Shown here: in pieces, positions 41,321-48,048 of the stretch
Position numbering within the stretch: position 1 is the stretch's first letter
Layout: the number at the start of each line of letters is the position of its first letter
Source of the DNA: Betaproteobacteria bacterium
GTDB taxonomy: Bacteria; Pseudomonadota; Gammaproteobacteria; Burkholderiales; Burkholderiaceae_D
DNA: 48,048 nucleotides
NCBI GenBank assembly: GCA_025356395.1
Contig: JANXTA010000065.1
Location: 1-48,048 of the forward strand
Reading direction: 5' to 3'
The notes under the pieces: model-generated
Told to the model about the DNA's origin: nothing
Databases searched by the model: none
The model's input: the letters and a program-made list of their open reading frames with translations, nothing else
Position numbers and translations under genes: made by a program

Positions 41321-42064
41321 ATGGAAAACTCAACGGTCACCTCCGCGTTGCGCACGCTGCGGATCTTCGAGGTCTTCGCCGAACAGCAGCGGCCGCTGTC
41401 GCTGACCGAGCTCGCGCAGGCGCTGGAGATCCCGAAGAGCAGTTGTCACGCAATCGTGTCGACGCTGTGCGAACGCGGCTATCTGTACACGCTGACGCGG
41501 CCGCGCGGCCTGTATCCGACGAAGAAGCTCGGGATACTGATGAATCTCGTGATGGCGGAAGACCCCTTCCTGCAACGCGCGACGCCGTCGCTCGAGGCGT
41601 TGCGCGATACCACCGGGGAAACCGTCATCCTCGGCAAGATGCACGGGCAGGCCGTCCTGTATCTCGAGGTCTTCGAGAGTCCGCAGGCGATCCGCTATTC
41701 GGCAAAGCAGGGCGACCGCAAGCCGCTGCACTCGAGCTCGATCGGCAAGGCGATGCTCGGCACCTTGAAGGAGGCGGAGTTGAAGGAAATCCTGACGCAG
41801 TTGCCCATGGACGCCATCACCGATGCGACCGTGACCGACCCGAAGCGCGTGTTCGACGACATCCGTCGCAGCAAGAAGCGCGGCTACTACCTGACGCAAG
41901 GCGAGAACGTCCGCGACGTGTGGGCCGTCGCCGCGACCGTCGCGATCGGCACCGAGCACTTCGCGATCGCGGTGGCCGGACCACAGCACCGGATGAAGCC
42001 GATGCTCGCCGTGCGCGTGCGCGAACTGCTCGGAGCGTGCAATGTGCTTTCGCGACAGGCCTGA
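41321..42064 (+). CDS. IclR family transcriptional regulator
   Basis: A 247-residue regulator. The N-terminal winged HTH reads ALRTLRIFEVFAEQQRPLSL then ALEIPKSSCHAIVSTLCERG (residues about 7-55). The C-terminal IclR effector domain contains LHSSSIGKAMLGTLKEAEL and GENVRDVWAVAATVA, with the effector-pocket region intact. Divergent from the crotonase-mutase-CoA transferase-meaB operon, it is the obvious regulator, probably responding to a pathway acid. The paired TGTTC-N8-GAAC palindromes are likely its sites. Convergent with the decayed MmgE/PrpD gene. Confidence 0.92.
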   Translation: MENSTVTSALRTLRIFEVFAEQQRPLSLTELAQALEIPKSSCHAIVSTLCERGYLYTLTRPRGLYPTKKLGILMNLVMAEDPFLQRATPSLEALRDTTGETVILGKMHGQAVLYLEVFESPQAIRYSAKQGDRKPLHSSSIGKAMLGTLKEAELKEILTQLPMDAITDATVTDPKRVFDDIRRSKKRGYYLTQGENVRDVWAVAATVAIGTEHFAIAVAGPQHRMKPMLAVRVRELLGACNVLSRQA

Positions 42065-42087
42065 AGCGGTCCGGCCACGACGGTCGA

Positions 42088-43077
42088 TCACGGAGCGCTG
42101 ACGAAACGCAGGCCGGTCGAACGCAGACCGAAGCGCAGAAGCTCGACGAGCTGCTCGCCGCTACGATCGAGGACCGACAGGTTCGACAGCCGGGCAGCGT
42201 CGGCCTCGTTCGAGGTCAGCGCGACCAGCCGCGCATGCTTCGCGTCCAGTGCGGCGCGACGCAAGGGGAGCTGCGCTTCGCCGAGCGCGTGATCGACGCG
42301 ACGGGAGAGCACGCGTCCGTCGGCCAGCACGACTTCCAGTGAAGCTTGTGAGCGGTCAGGGTAGGCCATGGTCATCGCCGGGTCCTACCCGACTTCGATG
42401 CTGCGGACCAAGGCTGACTGGCTTTCGATCTCGGGCGTTTCGAACGCGTCGAAGTCGATGGCTCCACGGGTCAGTGCCACGGCCGTGCAATGTCGCAGCG
42501 AGAAACGGGCGGCGTGTTCCGTCGCGACCGGGCCGTGGTTGCAGAGGTCGGCGGCCATGCCGAAGGTCCGCAACGTGGCGCGCTCGATGCGTAGGCCTTC
42601 GGCCGTTGCGTGCGCTTTGAGCGCGGCCGTGATCGCCGCATGGGTTGGACGCGGCGGCGGCCACGGCTTGTACGACGTGTCGTGGATCTGCCGGTGCCCG
42701 CGCTCGATGGTCAGCTGGTCCGGCTGGGCGCCCGGGCAGAGCACCGCATGGAAGCGGCGGGCGCTCTCCATCAGGTGGCGTGGGCCACGAAGTCCCGCGC
42801 CGGCGAGCTGCGCGCGCAGCACGGCGTCCCACGCGACGTGGCCGCAGTGCCACTGCTTCGTGGACGTGCCTTCCTCAAGGAAAGCCCACAGGTCGCCGGC
42901 GGTGCTACCCACGTTGCCCATCGCATCGACAGACTGTGCTGCCGTGAGGGCGAACAGATCGGCACAGGCGAGTGTGGCACCCATCCCGCCGCAGGTCGAC
43001 GTGCTCTGATGTGCGCCACAACGGGTGACGCCGGTCGACCGTCCGATGCGGATCGCGGCCTCGGTCCTGCGCAGCAC
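42088..43077 (-). pseudogene. MmgE/PrpD family protein, N-truncated and nonsense-interrupted
   Basis: Remnant of a 2-methylcitrate dehydratase/MmgE-like gene. The C-terminal two thirds remain: RIGRSTGVTRCGAHQSTST, NVGSTAGDLWAFLEEGTSTK, TSYKPWPPPRPTHAAI, FSLRHCTAVALTRGAIDFDA. The first 130 or so residues of the family are absent, because the frame begins only about 30 bases after the transporter stop. An in-frame TAG at 42385-42387 (VRSIEVG stop DPAMTMAYPDR) separates it from the last 95 residues, which continue in the same frame. Two independent lesions show that it is no longer functional. Confidence 0.88.
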
Positions 43078-43107
43078 CGCGCGCGAGCGCGGCCGGGGCG
43101 GACACGC

Positions 43108-44366
43108 TCAGCGTGCGAGTTCGCCGAGCGCCGGCGGACTCGACGGCTCCATGGTGCCGACGGGCGTGTCGTCGATCTCCTCGAGAGGTCGCCGCGCGGT
43201 CTCGATGTCGAACACCGCGAAGACCACGGCCTGCACCACCAGCAGCGACACCAGCAGACTGACGACGCCGGCCAGCCCGCCGATCGCGAACAGCCAGATG
43301 ACGACGTATTGCACGCAGGCCGTCGCGATGCGCCGCGCCGTGTTGCACACCGCCGTGCCGCGCAGGCGATCTTCGGTGCGGAACAGTTCGGGCACGTGTA
43401 GTGCGAAGCCGATCGCGAGGATGATGTAGAGGCCCAAGAAGAGGCAGAAGCCCATCGCCATCACCGTGACCCAGACCAGCGACGACGCGATGCTCACCGC
43501 CTGCTTGACGAGGAAGGTGGGCAGCCAGTTGATGAAGCCGTACAGGCAGGACCCAACGACGACGTTGACCAGGATGCCCATCAGGGTGCGGCCGAGCACT
43601 GGCGGCTTGAACACGGACCAGACAGTGACCGTGTCGGCAAGTTTCGATGCGGTCGTCCTGGCCGGGTCAGGCGCTTCGACGACCAGGCCGCCTTCCCGCT
43701 GCTTCTGGTCGACGACCGACGCGGCTTCGTCGTGGCGACCCTGCGCTTCGAGCCAGCGCGGCGACTCCGGCAGGTTCTTGCGCAGCGCCCAGATGATCAG
43801 CGCCCCGACACCGACCAGCGCGAACATGTAGCGCCATCCGAGGTTGGGGATGATCCACGCTGCGAGGATGGTCGACACGAACAGCGACGAGTTGGTGATC
43901 ACCGCGAGCCATCCGTTCATGCGGCCGCGGTGAGCGGCCGGCACGAACTCGGTCAGCGTCGCGTAGCCCACGACCACTTCCGCACCGAGCCCCAGCCCCA
44001 TGACGAAGCGGAGCCCGATCAGCGTCTCGATGTTGGGAGCGAACGCGGCTACCAGCGAAGCGCTGCCGAAGATCAGCAGGCTGAACTGGTAGGTGAAGCG
44101 CCGTCCGAAGCGGTCGCCGCAGATGCCGGCTGCCCATGCGCCGAACATCATGCCGACGAAGTTCGCCGAGACGAAGCTCGCGTTGTGGTCATGTTCGACC
44201 AGCCACTGCGCGTCAGCGCACCCAGCACGCCGGCCGTCAGGTACAGCTCGAAGCCGTCGAGGAAAAGGCCTGCCCCGATGAGCGCCAGTAGACGGCGATG
44301 GAAGCGGCCCAGGGGCAGCCGATCCATGCGGGTGCCGATGCGACCGGCCGCGCTGACTGGCGTCAT
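43108..44366 (-). pseudogene. MFS transporter (sugar/aromatic acid type), frameshifted near the N-terminus
   Basis: The start at 44366 behind GGAG encodes MTPVSAAGRIGTRMDRLPLG and the first membrane helix LLALIGAGLFLDGFELYLTA. Near 44190-44205 the frame is lost, after SGWSNMT. The rest continues one frame over: NASFVSANFVGMMFGAWAAG, ICGDRFGRR (the MFS loop 2-3 motif), GLRFVMGLGLGAEVVVGYAT and on to the C-terminus LGELAR. A single missing base accounts for it. Intact it would be about 420 residues, of the general sugar porter or AAHS-like type. Either genuine decay or a sequencing error; both neighbours also carry lesions. Confidence 0.87.
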
Positions 44367-44434
44367 GTCCTGTCTCCGTGCTCGTCGATGTGGACTGCGG
44401 GCCTCTGCGGGCCGGTCGCTACGATGCGGCTTCG

Positions 44435-45325
44435 TCAGGCGGGCACGGCGGACTGCAGTTGCTGACCGCGCGGGATGATGTGCATCGCCTCGGGCAGCCT
44501 GATCGTCGTGCGCTTGAGGAAACGACGCTGAGCCGACTCGTATTCGTCGCGCCGATGCATCGTGAACGCGTTGTCCCACAGGACGACGTCGCCGAACTGC
44601 CAGCAGTGTTTGTAGACCTGGTCGGGCCGGGTGCATGCGTCGCGCAGTCGATCGATCAGCGCGATGCCTTCTGCGCCGCTCATGTCTTCCACGCCGATGG
44701 TCGTGGTGGGGTCGAGGAACAGTGACCGGTTGCCCGTAACCGGATGCGTGTGGGCCATCGGTTGCGCGACGGGCGGCGTCTTGCGCAGCATGTCCTCGGT
44801 GACCTTCGCGGCCTGCTCGTTGTAGCCCGCGAGACGCTACGGATTACTCAGGACTGCTCGCTTGTCGGCGCTCTCGGCCTTGAAGTCGTCGGACAACTCG
44901 TCGTAGCCGACGCGCATGTTGGTCCACCACGTGGAGCTGCCGCCATCGTTCGGGATCTCCACGGCGTACAGCATCGCGCTGGTCGACGGGTTGGCGACGT
45001 AAGACCGGTCGGTATGGCACTCGACGTCGTTCGAACCGGGCATGCCGATCTGCTGGTTGTTCTGGTCCTTGAGGTTCGACACCAGGATGACCTCGGGATG
45101 TTCAGGCGAGACCCAGTCGGTGCGACGGACCACCTGTGGCGTGCCGAAGATCGCACTGACCTCGACGATCTCCTGCTCCGAAAGCGACTGGCGACGGAGG
45201 ACGAGGACGCCGCAGTCCGACCAGGCGGCCCTCACCTGCTCGAGCTCCGCATCGGACAGTCCGTTCCAGAGTTGTGCGCCCATTACTTCACGGGCGAAGC
45301 TGTTGTCGATGGATCTGATTGCCAT
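44435..45325 (-). pseudogene. TauD/TfdA-type dioxygenase with in-frame TAG
   Basis: Fe(II)/2-oxoglutarate dioxygenase gene. The start at 45325 (MAIRSIDNSFAREVMG) follows AGGAG. The first half carries the HxD metal motif in VECHTDRSYVANP. Codon 163 is TAG (44837-44839), after AVLSNP. The second half continues in the same frame: RLAGYNEQAAKVTEDMLR, then the distal metal His in WDNAFTMHRRDEY and the cosubstrate Arg in RRFLKRTTIRL. The stop separates the metal ligands, so the truncated product cannot be active. 297 codons in all, normal for the family. Confidence 0.9.
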
Positions 45326-45410
45326 GCGCGTCTCCTGGTTTCGGTGTGCGCCGCGTTCGATGCGCGGTCTATGCAACTTGCAATGTAGCCACCTCCGCCG
45401 AACGACAAAA

Positions 45411-45422
45411 GAACGTGTGTTC
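45411..45422. promoter_or_regulatory. Inverted repeat GAACGTGTGTTC upstream of the dioxygenase remnant
   Basis: Perfect 4-bp arms with a 4-base spacer, between the TetR gene and the dioxygenase start, in a 147-base gap. A possible operator. It differs in spacing and orientation from the IclR palindromes. Confidence 0.35.
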
Positions 45423-45472
45423 AGCCCGCCGAATGGTGGGCAAATGCTTTTTTGGGACCATCGCGTCCGGAT

Positions 45473-46183
45473 CTAGAACTCTTCGGTCGCCGCGACGATC
45501 CGTGAGCGCATCCGTCGCAGGGCGGCCAGTTCCGCGCGCGGCGCCTGCAGCATCGGCCACAACACGCCGATCAGTTCGTCGGCCGCGGCGTCGATGTCGA
45601 TCGGTCGGTGGGCGACGATCGCTTCCCAGAGGATGTGTTCCATCGGCCCGTAGACCATCGAGCGCAACAGCCGCAGCGGGATGTCGGAACGCAACTCGCC
45701 ACTGGCCTGGCCGCGCGAGAACAGGTCCATCAGCGGCGCGGTGTAGCGGCGCTGCAGTGGCACCAGCTGGTCGACCAGCGGCTTGCCCTTCGCGCGACCT
45801 TCGGACAGCACCAGCGCGCACATGCCGGTCCCCTGCACCAGGAACAACTGCAGGTGGCTGCGGACCACGAACGCGAACTGCGCACGGATCGACTGCCTGC
45901 GCGGCATGCCGTCGTCGATGTGCGCGATGATCTCGTCGTACCAGTCCTTGATGACCCTCACGGACAGGTCTCGCTTGCCGCTGAAGTAGGTGAATATCGT
46001 CGCTTCAGAGATGCCGAGGCGCTCGGCGATCTCGGTGGTGGTGGCGGCCTCGTAGCCGCGGTTCGAGAAGACTTCCCGACTGACCCGGACGATGTCGACG
46101 ATGCGCTGCGCCGACTTGGCGCTGCCGGCCGCGCGACGCTGGGTGCGCTCGACGGGGGACGCGGCTGGTGGCTTGTTCGGCAT
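45473..46183 (-). CDS. TetR/AcrR family transcriptional regulator
   Basis: A 236-residue repressor with an extended basic N-terminus. The HTH is ARRI-type: QRIVDIVRVSREVFSNRGYE then TTTEIAERLGISEATIFTYF and FSGKRDL (residues about 27-73). The C-terminal half is the helical ligand domain. Divergent from isovaleryl-CoA dehydrogenase, with the palindrome TTGAG-N5-CTCAA 25 bases upstream of its own start; autoregulation and control of the dehydrogenase gene are plausible. Confidence 0.9.
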   Translation of the reverse strand: MPNKPPAASPVERTQRRAAGSAKSAQRIVDIVRVSREVFSNRGYEAATTTEIAERLGISEATIFTYFSGKRDLSVRVIKDWYDEIIAHIDDGMPRRQSIRAQFAFVVRSHLQLFLVQGTGMCALVLSEGRAKGKPLVDQLVPLQRRYTAPLMDLFSRGQASGELRSDIPLRLLRSMVYGPMEHILWEAIVAHRPIDIDAAADELIGVLWPMLQAPRAELAALRRMRSRIVAATEEF

Positions 46184-46208
46184 GACGTCGCTCGGTTTGC
46201 TTAAATAA

Positions 46209-46223
46209 TTGAGGATAGCTCAA
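46209..46223. promoter_or_regulatory. Predicted TetR operator, TTGAG-N5-CTCAA
   Basis: A perfect 5-bp inverted repeat in AT-rich sequence, 25 bases beyond the TetR start and about 200 bases before the isovaleryl-CoA dehydrogenase gene. The surrounding 46184-46426 stretch is visibly AT-rich and has no supported gene. Confidence 0.45.
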
Positions 46224-46426
46224 CTAGAGTGGTCGTGTCCGTGTTTCAGTCCAGACTACAGCATGCGGCGTACAAACCTGATTTTTGTTGTCGGCAACCT
46301 GCCAACCTGGAAAATTATCGAGTAAAACTCAATTCTCTGGCATCATGCGTGACTTGTGGTGACAAAGATCGCCCTGTGCGCCGGTTTATCCTTCGGCACT
46401 ATCGAGAACCCTTCCATGGAGATCCG

Positions 46427-47602
46427 ATGTCCCAGATTCCGGCACTTGCTTTCGATCTCGGCGACGACATCGCGCTGATGCGTGACACGATCCGCGACTT
46501 TGCTTCGAACGAGATTGCGCCGCGTGCGGCGAGCATCGACAGCGACAACCTTTTCCCGGCCGACCTGTGGAAGAAGCTCGGCGACCTCGGTCTGCACGGC
46601 ATGACCGTGCCCGAGGAATACGGCGGCACCAACCTCGGCTATCTCGCGCACATCGTCGCGATGGAAGAGGTGTCCCGTGCTTCGGCATCGGTCGGCCTGT
46701 CGTACGGCGCGCACTCGAACCTGTGCGTCAACCAGATGCAGCGTAACGGCTCCGAGGAACAGAAGCGCAAGTACCTGCCGAAGCTGGTTTCCGGCGAACA
46801 CGTCGGCGCGCTCGCGATGAGCGAGCCCAATGCGGGATCTGACGTCGTCAGCATGAAGCTCAAGGCGGAACGCAAGGGTGACCGCTACGTGCTCAACGGT
46901 TCCAAGATGTGGATCACCAACGGCGGTGACGCGGACACGATGATCGTCTACGCCAAGACCGACACCGAAGGCGGAGCGCGCGGCGTCACGGCGTTCATCG
47001 TCGAAGGAGGGACGAACGGGCTCTCGTATGGCAGCAAGCTCGACAAGCTTGGCATGCGCGGCTCGAACACCTGGCCGATCTTCTTCGACAATTGCGAAGT
47101 GCCGGTCGAGAACGTGCTGGGGTACGTCGGTGGCGGCGTGAAGGTGTTGATGTCGGGTCTCGACTACGAGCGCGCGGTGCTGTCCGGCGGACCGCTCGGC
47201 ATCATGGCCGCCTGCATGGACGTCGTGATGCCGTTCGTTCACGAGCGCAAGCAATTTGGCCAGAGCATCGGCGAGTTCCAGCTGATGCAGGGCAAGCTCG
47301 CCGACATGTACACGACCTGGCAGGCGTCGCGGGCCTACGTCTACGCGGTGGGCGCGGCCTGCGACAAGGCCGACCATGCGCGCACGCTGCGGAAGGACGC
47401 GGCCGGCGCGATCCTGTATTCGGCCGAGAAGGCGACGTGGATGGCCGGCGAGGCGATCCAGGTGCTGGGTGGCGTGGGGTACACGAACGAGTATCCGGTC
47501 GGGCGGCTGTGGCGCGACGCGAAGCTGTACGAGATCGGTGCGGGGACCAGCGAGATCCGGCGAATGCTGATCGGGCGCGAGTTGTATTCGGAAAGCATGT
47601 AG
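46427..47602 (+). CDS. ivd: Isovaleryl-CoA dehydrogenase
   Basis: A 391-residue FAD acyl-CoA dehydrogenase of leucine degradation, passing electrons to ETF. It has the N-terminal [56 protein letters not shown], and the catalytic Glu in [20 protein letters not shown]. That Glu lies at the position characteristic of isovaleryl-CoA dehydrogenases and differs from the C-terminal Glu of most family members. The C-terminus [20 protein letters not shown] is typical. The start at 46427 follows GGAG; the open frame to 46229 is AT-rich and non-coding. No other leucine-degradation gene is within the window. Confidence 0.93.
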   Translation: MSQIPALAFDLGDDIALMRDTIRDFASNEIAPRAASIDSDNLFPADLWKKLGDLGLHGMTVPEEYGGTNLGYLAHIVAMEEVSRASASVGLSYGAHSNLCVNQMQRNGSEEQKRKYLPKLVSGEHVGALAMSEPNAGSDVVSMKLKAERKGDRYVLNGSKMWITNGGDADTMIVYAKTDTEGGARGVTAFIVEGGTNGLSYGSKLDKLGMRGSNTWPIFFDNCEVPVENVLGYVGGGVKVLMSGLDYERAVLSGGPLGIMAACMDVVMPFVHERKQFGQSIGEFQLMQGKLADMYTTWQASRAYVYAVGAACDKADHARTLRKDAAGAILYSAEKATWMAGEAIQVLGGVGYTNEYPVGRLWRDAKLYEIGAGTSEIRRMLIGRELYSESM

Positions 47603-47607
47603 TCACT

Positions 47608-47694
47608 TCATGTCATTCCGGCGAAGGCCAGCACCCAATTTCTTTCCGCAGCACGTATTCAACTTTGGCCCCGGCCTTCGCCGGGGTGACATGA
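47608..47694. repeat. REP-like inverted repeat (TCATTCCGGCGAAGGCC type)
   Basis: The arm at 47608-47629 and the arm at 47673-47694 match as an inverted repeat at 20 of 22 positions. The arm sequence TGTCATTCCGGCGAAGGCC resembles dispersed GTCATTCCGGCGAA repeats known in many Proteobacteria. The second arm also folds on itself (CCCCGGC/GCCGGGG). It can form a long cruciform and may terminate the dehydrogenase transcript. No second copy is in the window. Confidence 0.75.
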
Positions 47695-47709
47695 TCAGAT
47701 CGAAAATCG

Positions 47710-48048
47710 ATGGATTCACTTGACAAGCTTTTCGCCAGCAACATCGCTTGGTCCGCTGCCCAGACCGACCGCGATCCGGCCTACTTCGCCAACCTCGCCC
47801 GGCTGCAGGCGCCGAAGTTCCTGTGGATCGGTTGCAGCGACAGCCGGGTGCCGGCCAACGAGATCCTCGGCCTCGCGCCGGGCGAGGTCTTCGTCCATCG
47901 CAACGTCGCCAACGTCGTCGCACATTCGGACCTCAACTGCCTGTCGGTGCTGCAGTTCGCGATCGATGTCCTCAAGGTCGAGCATGTGATGGTGGTCGGC
48001 CACTACGGCTGCGGCGGCGTGCATGCGGTGGCGTCCAACCAATCGATC
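47710..48048 (+). CDS. can: Beta-class carbonic anhydrase, partial (runs off the window)
   Basis: The frame opens at ATG 47710 and is still open at the right edge; 113 codons are present. It interconverts CO2 and bicarbonate. The zinc-binding CSDSRVP (about residues 42-48) and HYGCGG (about 97-102) are visible, giving the Cys, His and Cys ligands and the Asp-Arg dyad of beta-carbonic anhydrases. About 100 C-terminal residues lie outside the window. It begins just after the REP-like repeat. Confidence 0.93.
   Translation, partial: MDSLDKLFASNIAWSAAQTDRDPAYFANLARLQAPKFLWIGCSDSRVPANEILGLAPGEVFVHRNVANVVAHSDLNCLSVLQFAIDVLKVEHVMVVGHYGCGGVHAVASNQSI

Noticed and set aside
42385-44839. The two in-frame TAG codons as evidence of amber recoding or readthrough
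   Set aside because: TAG ends the tandem hydrolase (29467-29469), ivd, the histidine phosphatase and the regulator at 9125, so it is a normal stop here; the neighbouring frameshift and truncation favour pseudogenes.
46229-46426. A 66-residue N-terminal extension of isovaleryl-CoA dehydrogenase
   Set aside because: The region is AT-rich and Cys-rich in translation, the family starts near [10 protein letters not shown], and GGAG precedes 46427.
1-48048. CRISPR arrays, tRNA or rRNA genes, insertion sequences and prophage genes
   Set aside because: None was seen on reading: no regularly spaced repeats, no transposase or integrase motifs, and no cloverleaf or rRNA sequence recognised. A tRNAscan or profile search would be decisive.

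Overview
The window is high-GC DNA read from both strands with dense, mostly well-formed genes. The dapA-bamC-metallohydrolase order, RoxA-type cupin, phasins, a C. necator-like NAD-linked formate dehydrogenase operon (fdsGBA-fdhD-fdsD), TRAP transport, CaiB-type CoA transferase and isovaleryl-CoA dehydrogenase point to a Betaproteobacterium, most likely Burkholderiales. This is inference from gene content; no rRNA gene is present to confirm it.

Layout. 0.1-3.2 kb: dapA, bamC and an MBL-fold hydrolase, closed by a terminator. 3.2-6.3 kb: a small Thr/Pro/Ala lipoprotein, a hypothetical gene overlapping a ribosomal-oxygenase cupin (minus strand), then slyD with a long His tail and a 51-residue Gly/Tyr lipoprotein too short for usual gene callers. 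6.3-9.0 kb: esterase, TetR regulator and two phasin-type genes (polyhydroxyalkanoate granules). 9.1-18.2 kb: a ModE/LysR-like one-component regulator diverging from an OFA-family anion transporter and fdsG-fdsB-fdsA-fdhD-fdsD, with four-base start/stop overlaps at three junctions.

18.2-20.9 kb is an AT-richer patch. It carries a 41-residue minus-strand peptide gene (18503-18628) with a good ribosome binding site, its own terminator and a double-glycine-type leader ending GGG before a six-residue tail starting with Cys. It diverges from a TPR plus HD-GYP protein. This peptide/TPR/c-di-GMP-hydrolase pair is the best candidate for an undescribed signalling system.

20.9-31.5 kb is lipid metabolism: a frameshifted Mpo1-like gene, a wax ester/triacylglycerol synthase, a self-sufficient CYP102-type P450-reductase fusion, a FadD-type acyl-CoA ligase, two tandem alpha/beta hydrolases and a frameshifted membrane protein. 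31.1-33.3 kb holds small accessory genes (zinc-ribbon membrane protein, DUF4440-like secreted protein, HD hydrolase, histidine phosphatase).

33.3-42.1 kb is a coherent catabolic locus: TRAP transporter (P, Q, M), MeaB GTPase, class III CoA transferase, split B12-dependent acyl-CoA mutase, a crotonase lacking one hydratase glutamate, and a divergent IclR regulator. The function set matches the E. coli Sbm (succinate to propionate) operon, but the mutase keeps the carboxylate-binding Arg while losing a pocket Tyr, which suggests a substituted dicarboxylyl-CoA. Two near-identical TGTTC-N8-GAAC palindromes, one in the iclR divergent promoter and one before the TRAP genes, suggest one regulon.

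42.1-45.3 kb is a decaying operon: a TauD-like dioxygenase with an in-frame TAG, an MFS transporter with a one-base deletion, and an N-terminally truncated MmgE/PrpD with an in-frame TAG. 45.5-48.0 kb: TetR regulator, isovaleryl-CoA dehydrogenase, a REP-like inverted repeat and the start of a beta-carbonic anhydrase running off the end. No tRNA, rRNA, CRISPR array, IS element or prophage was seen.
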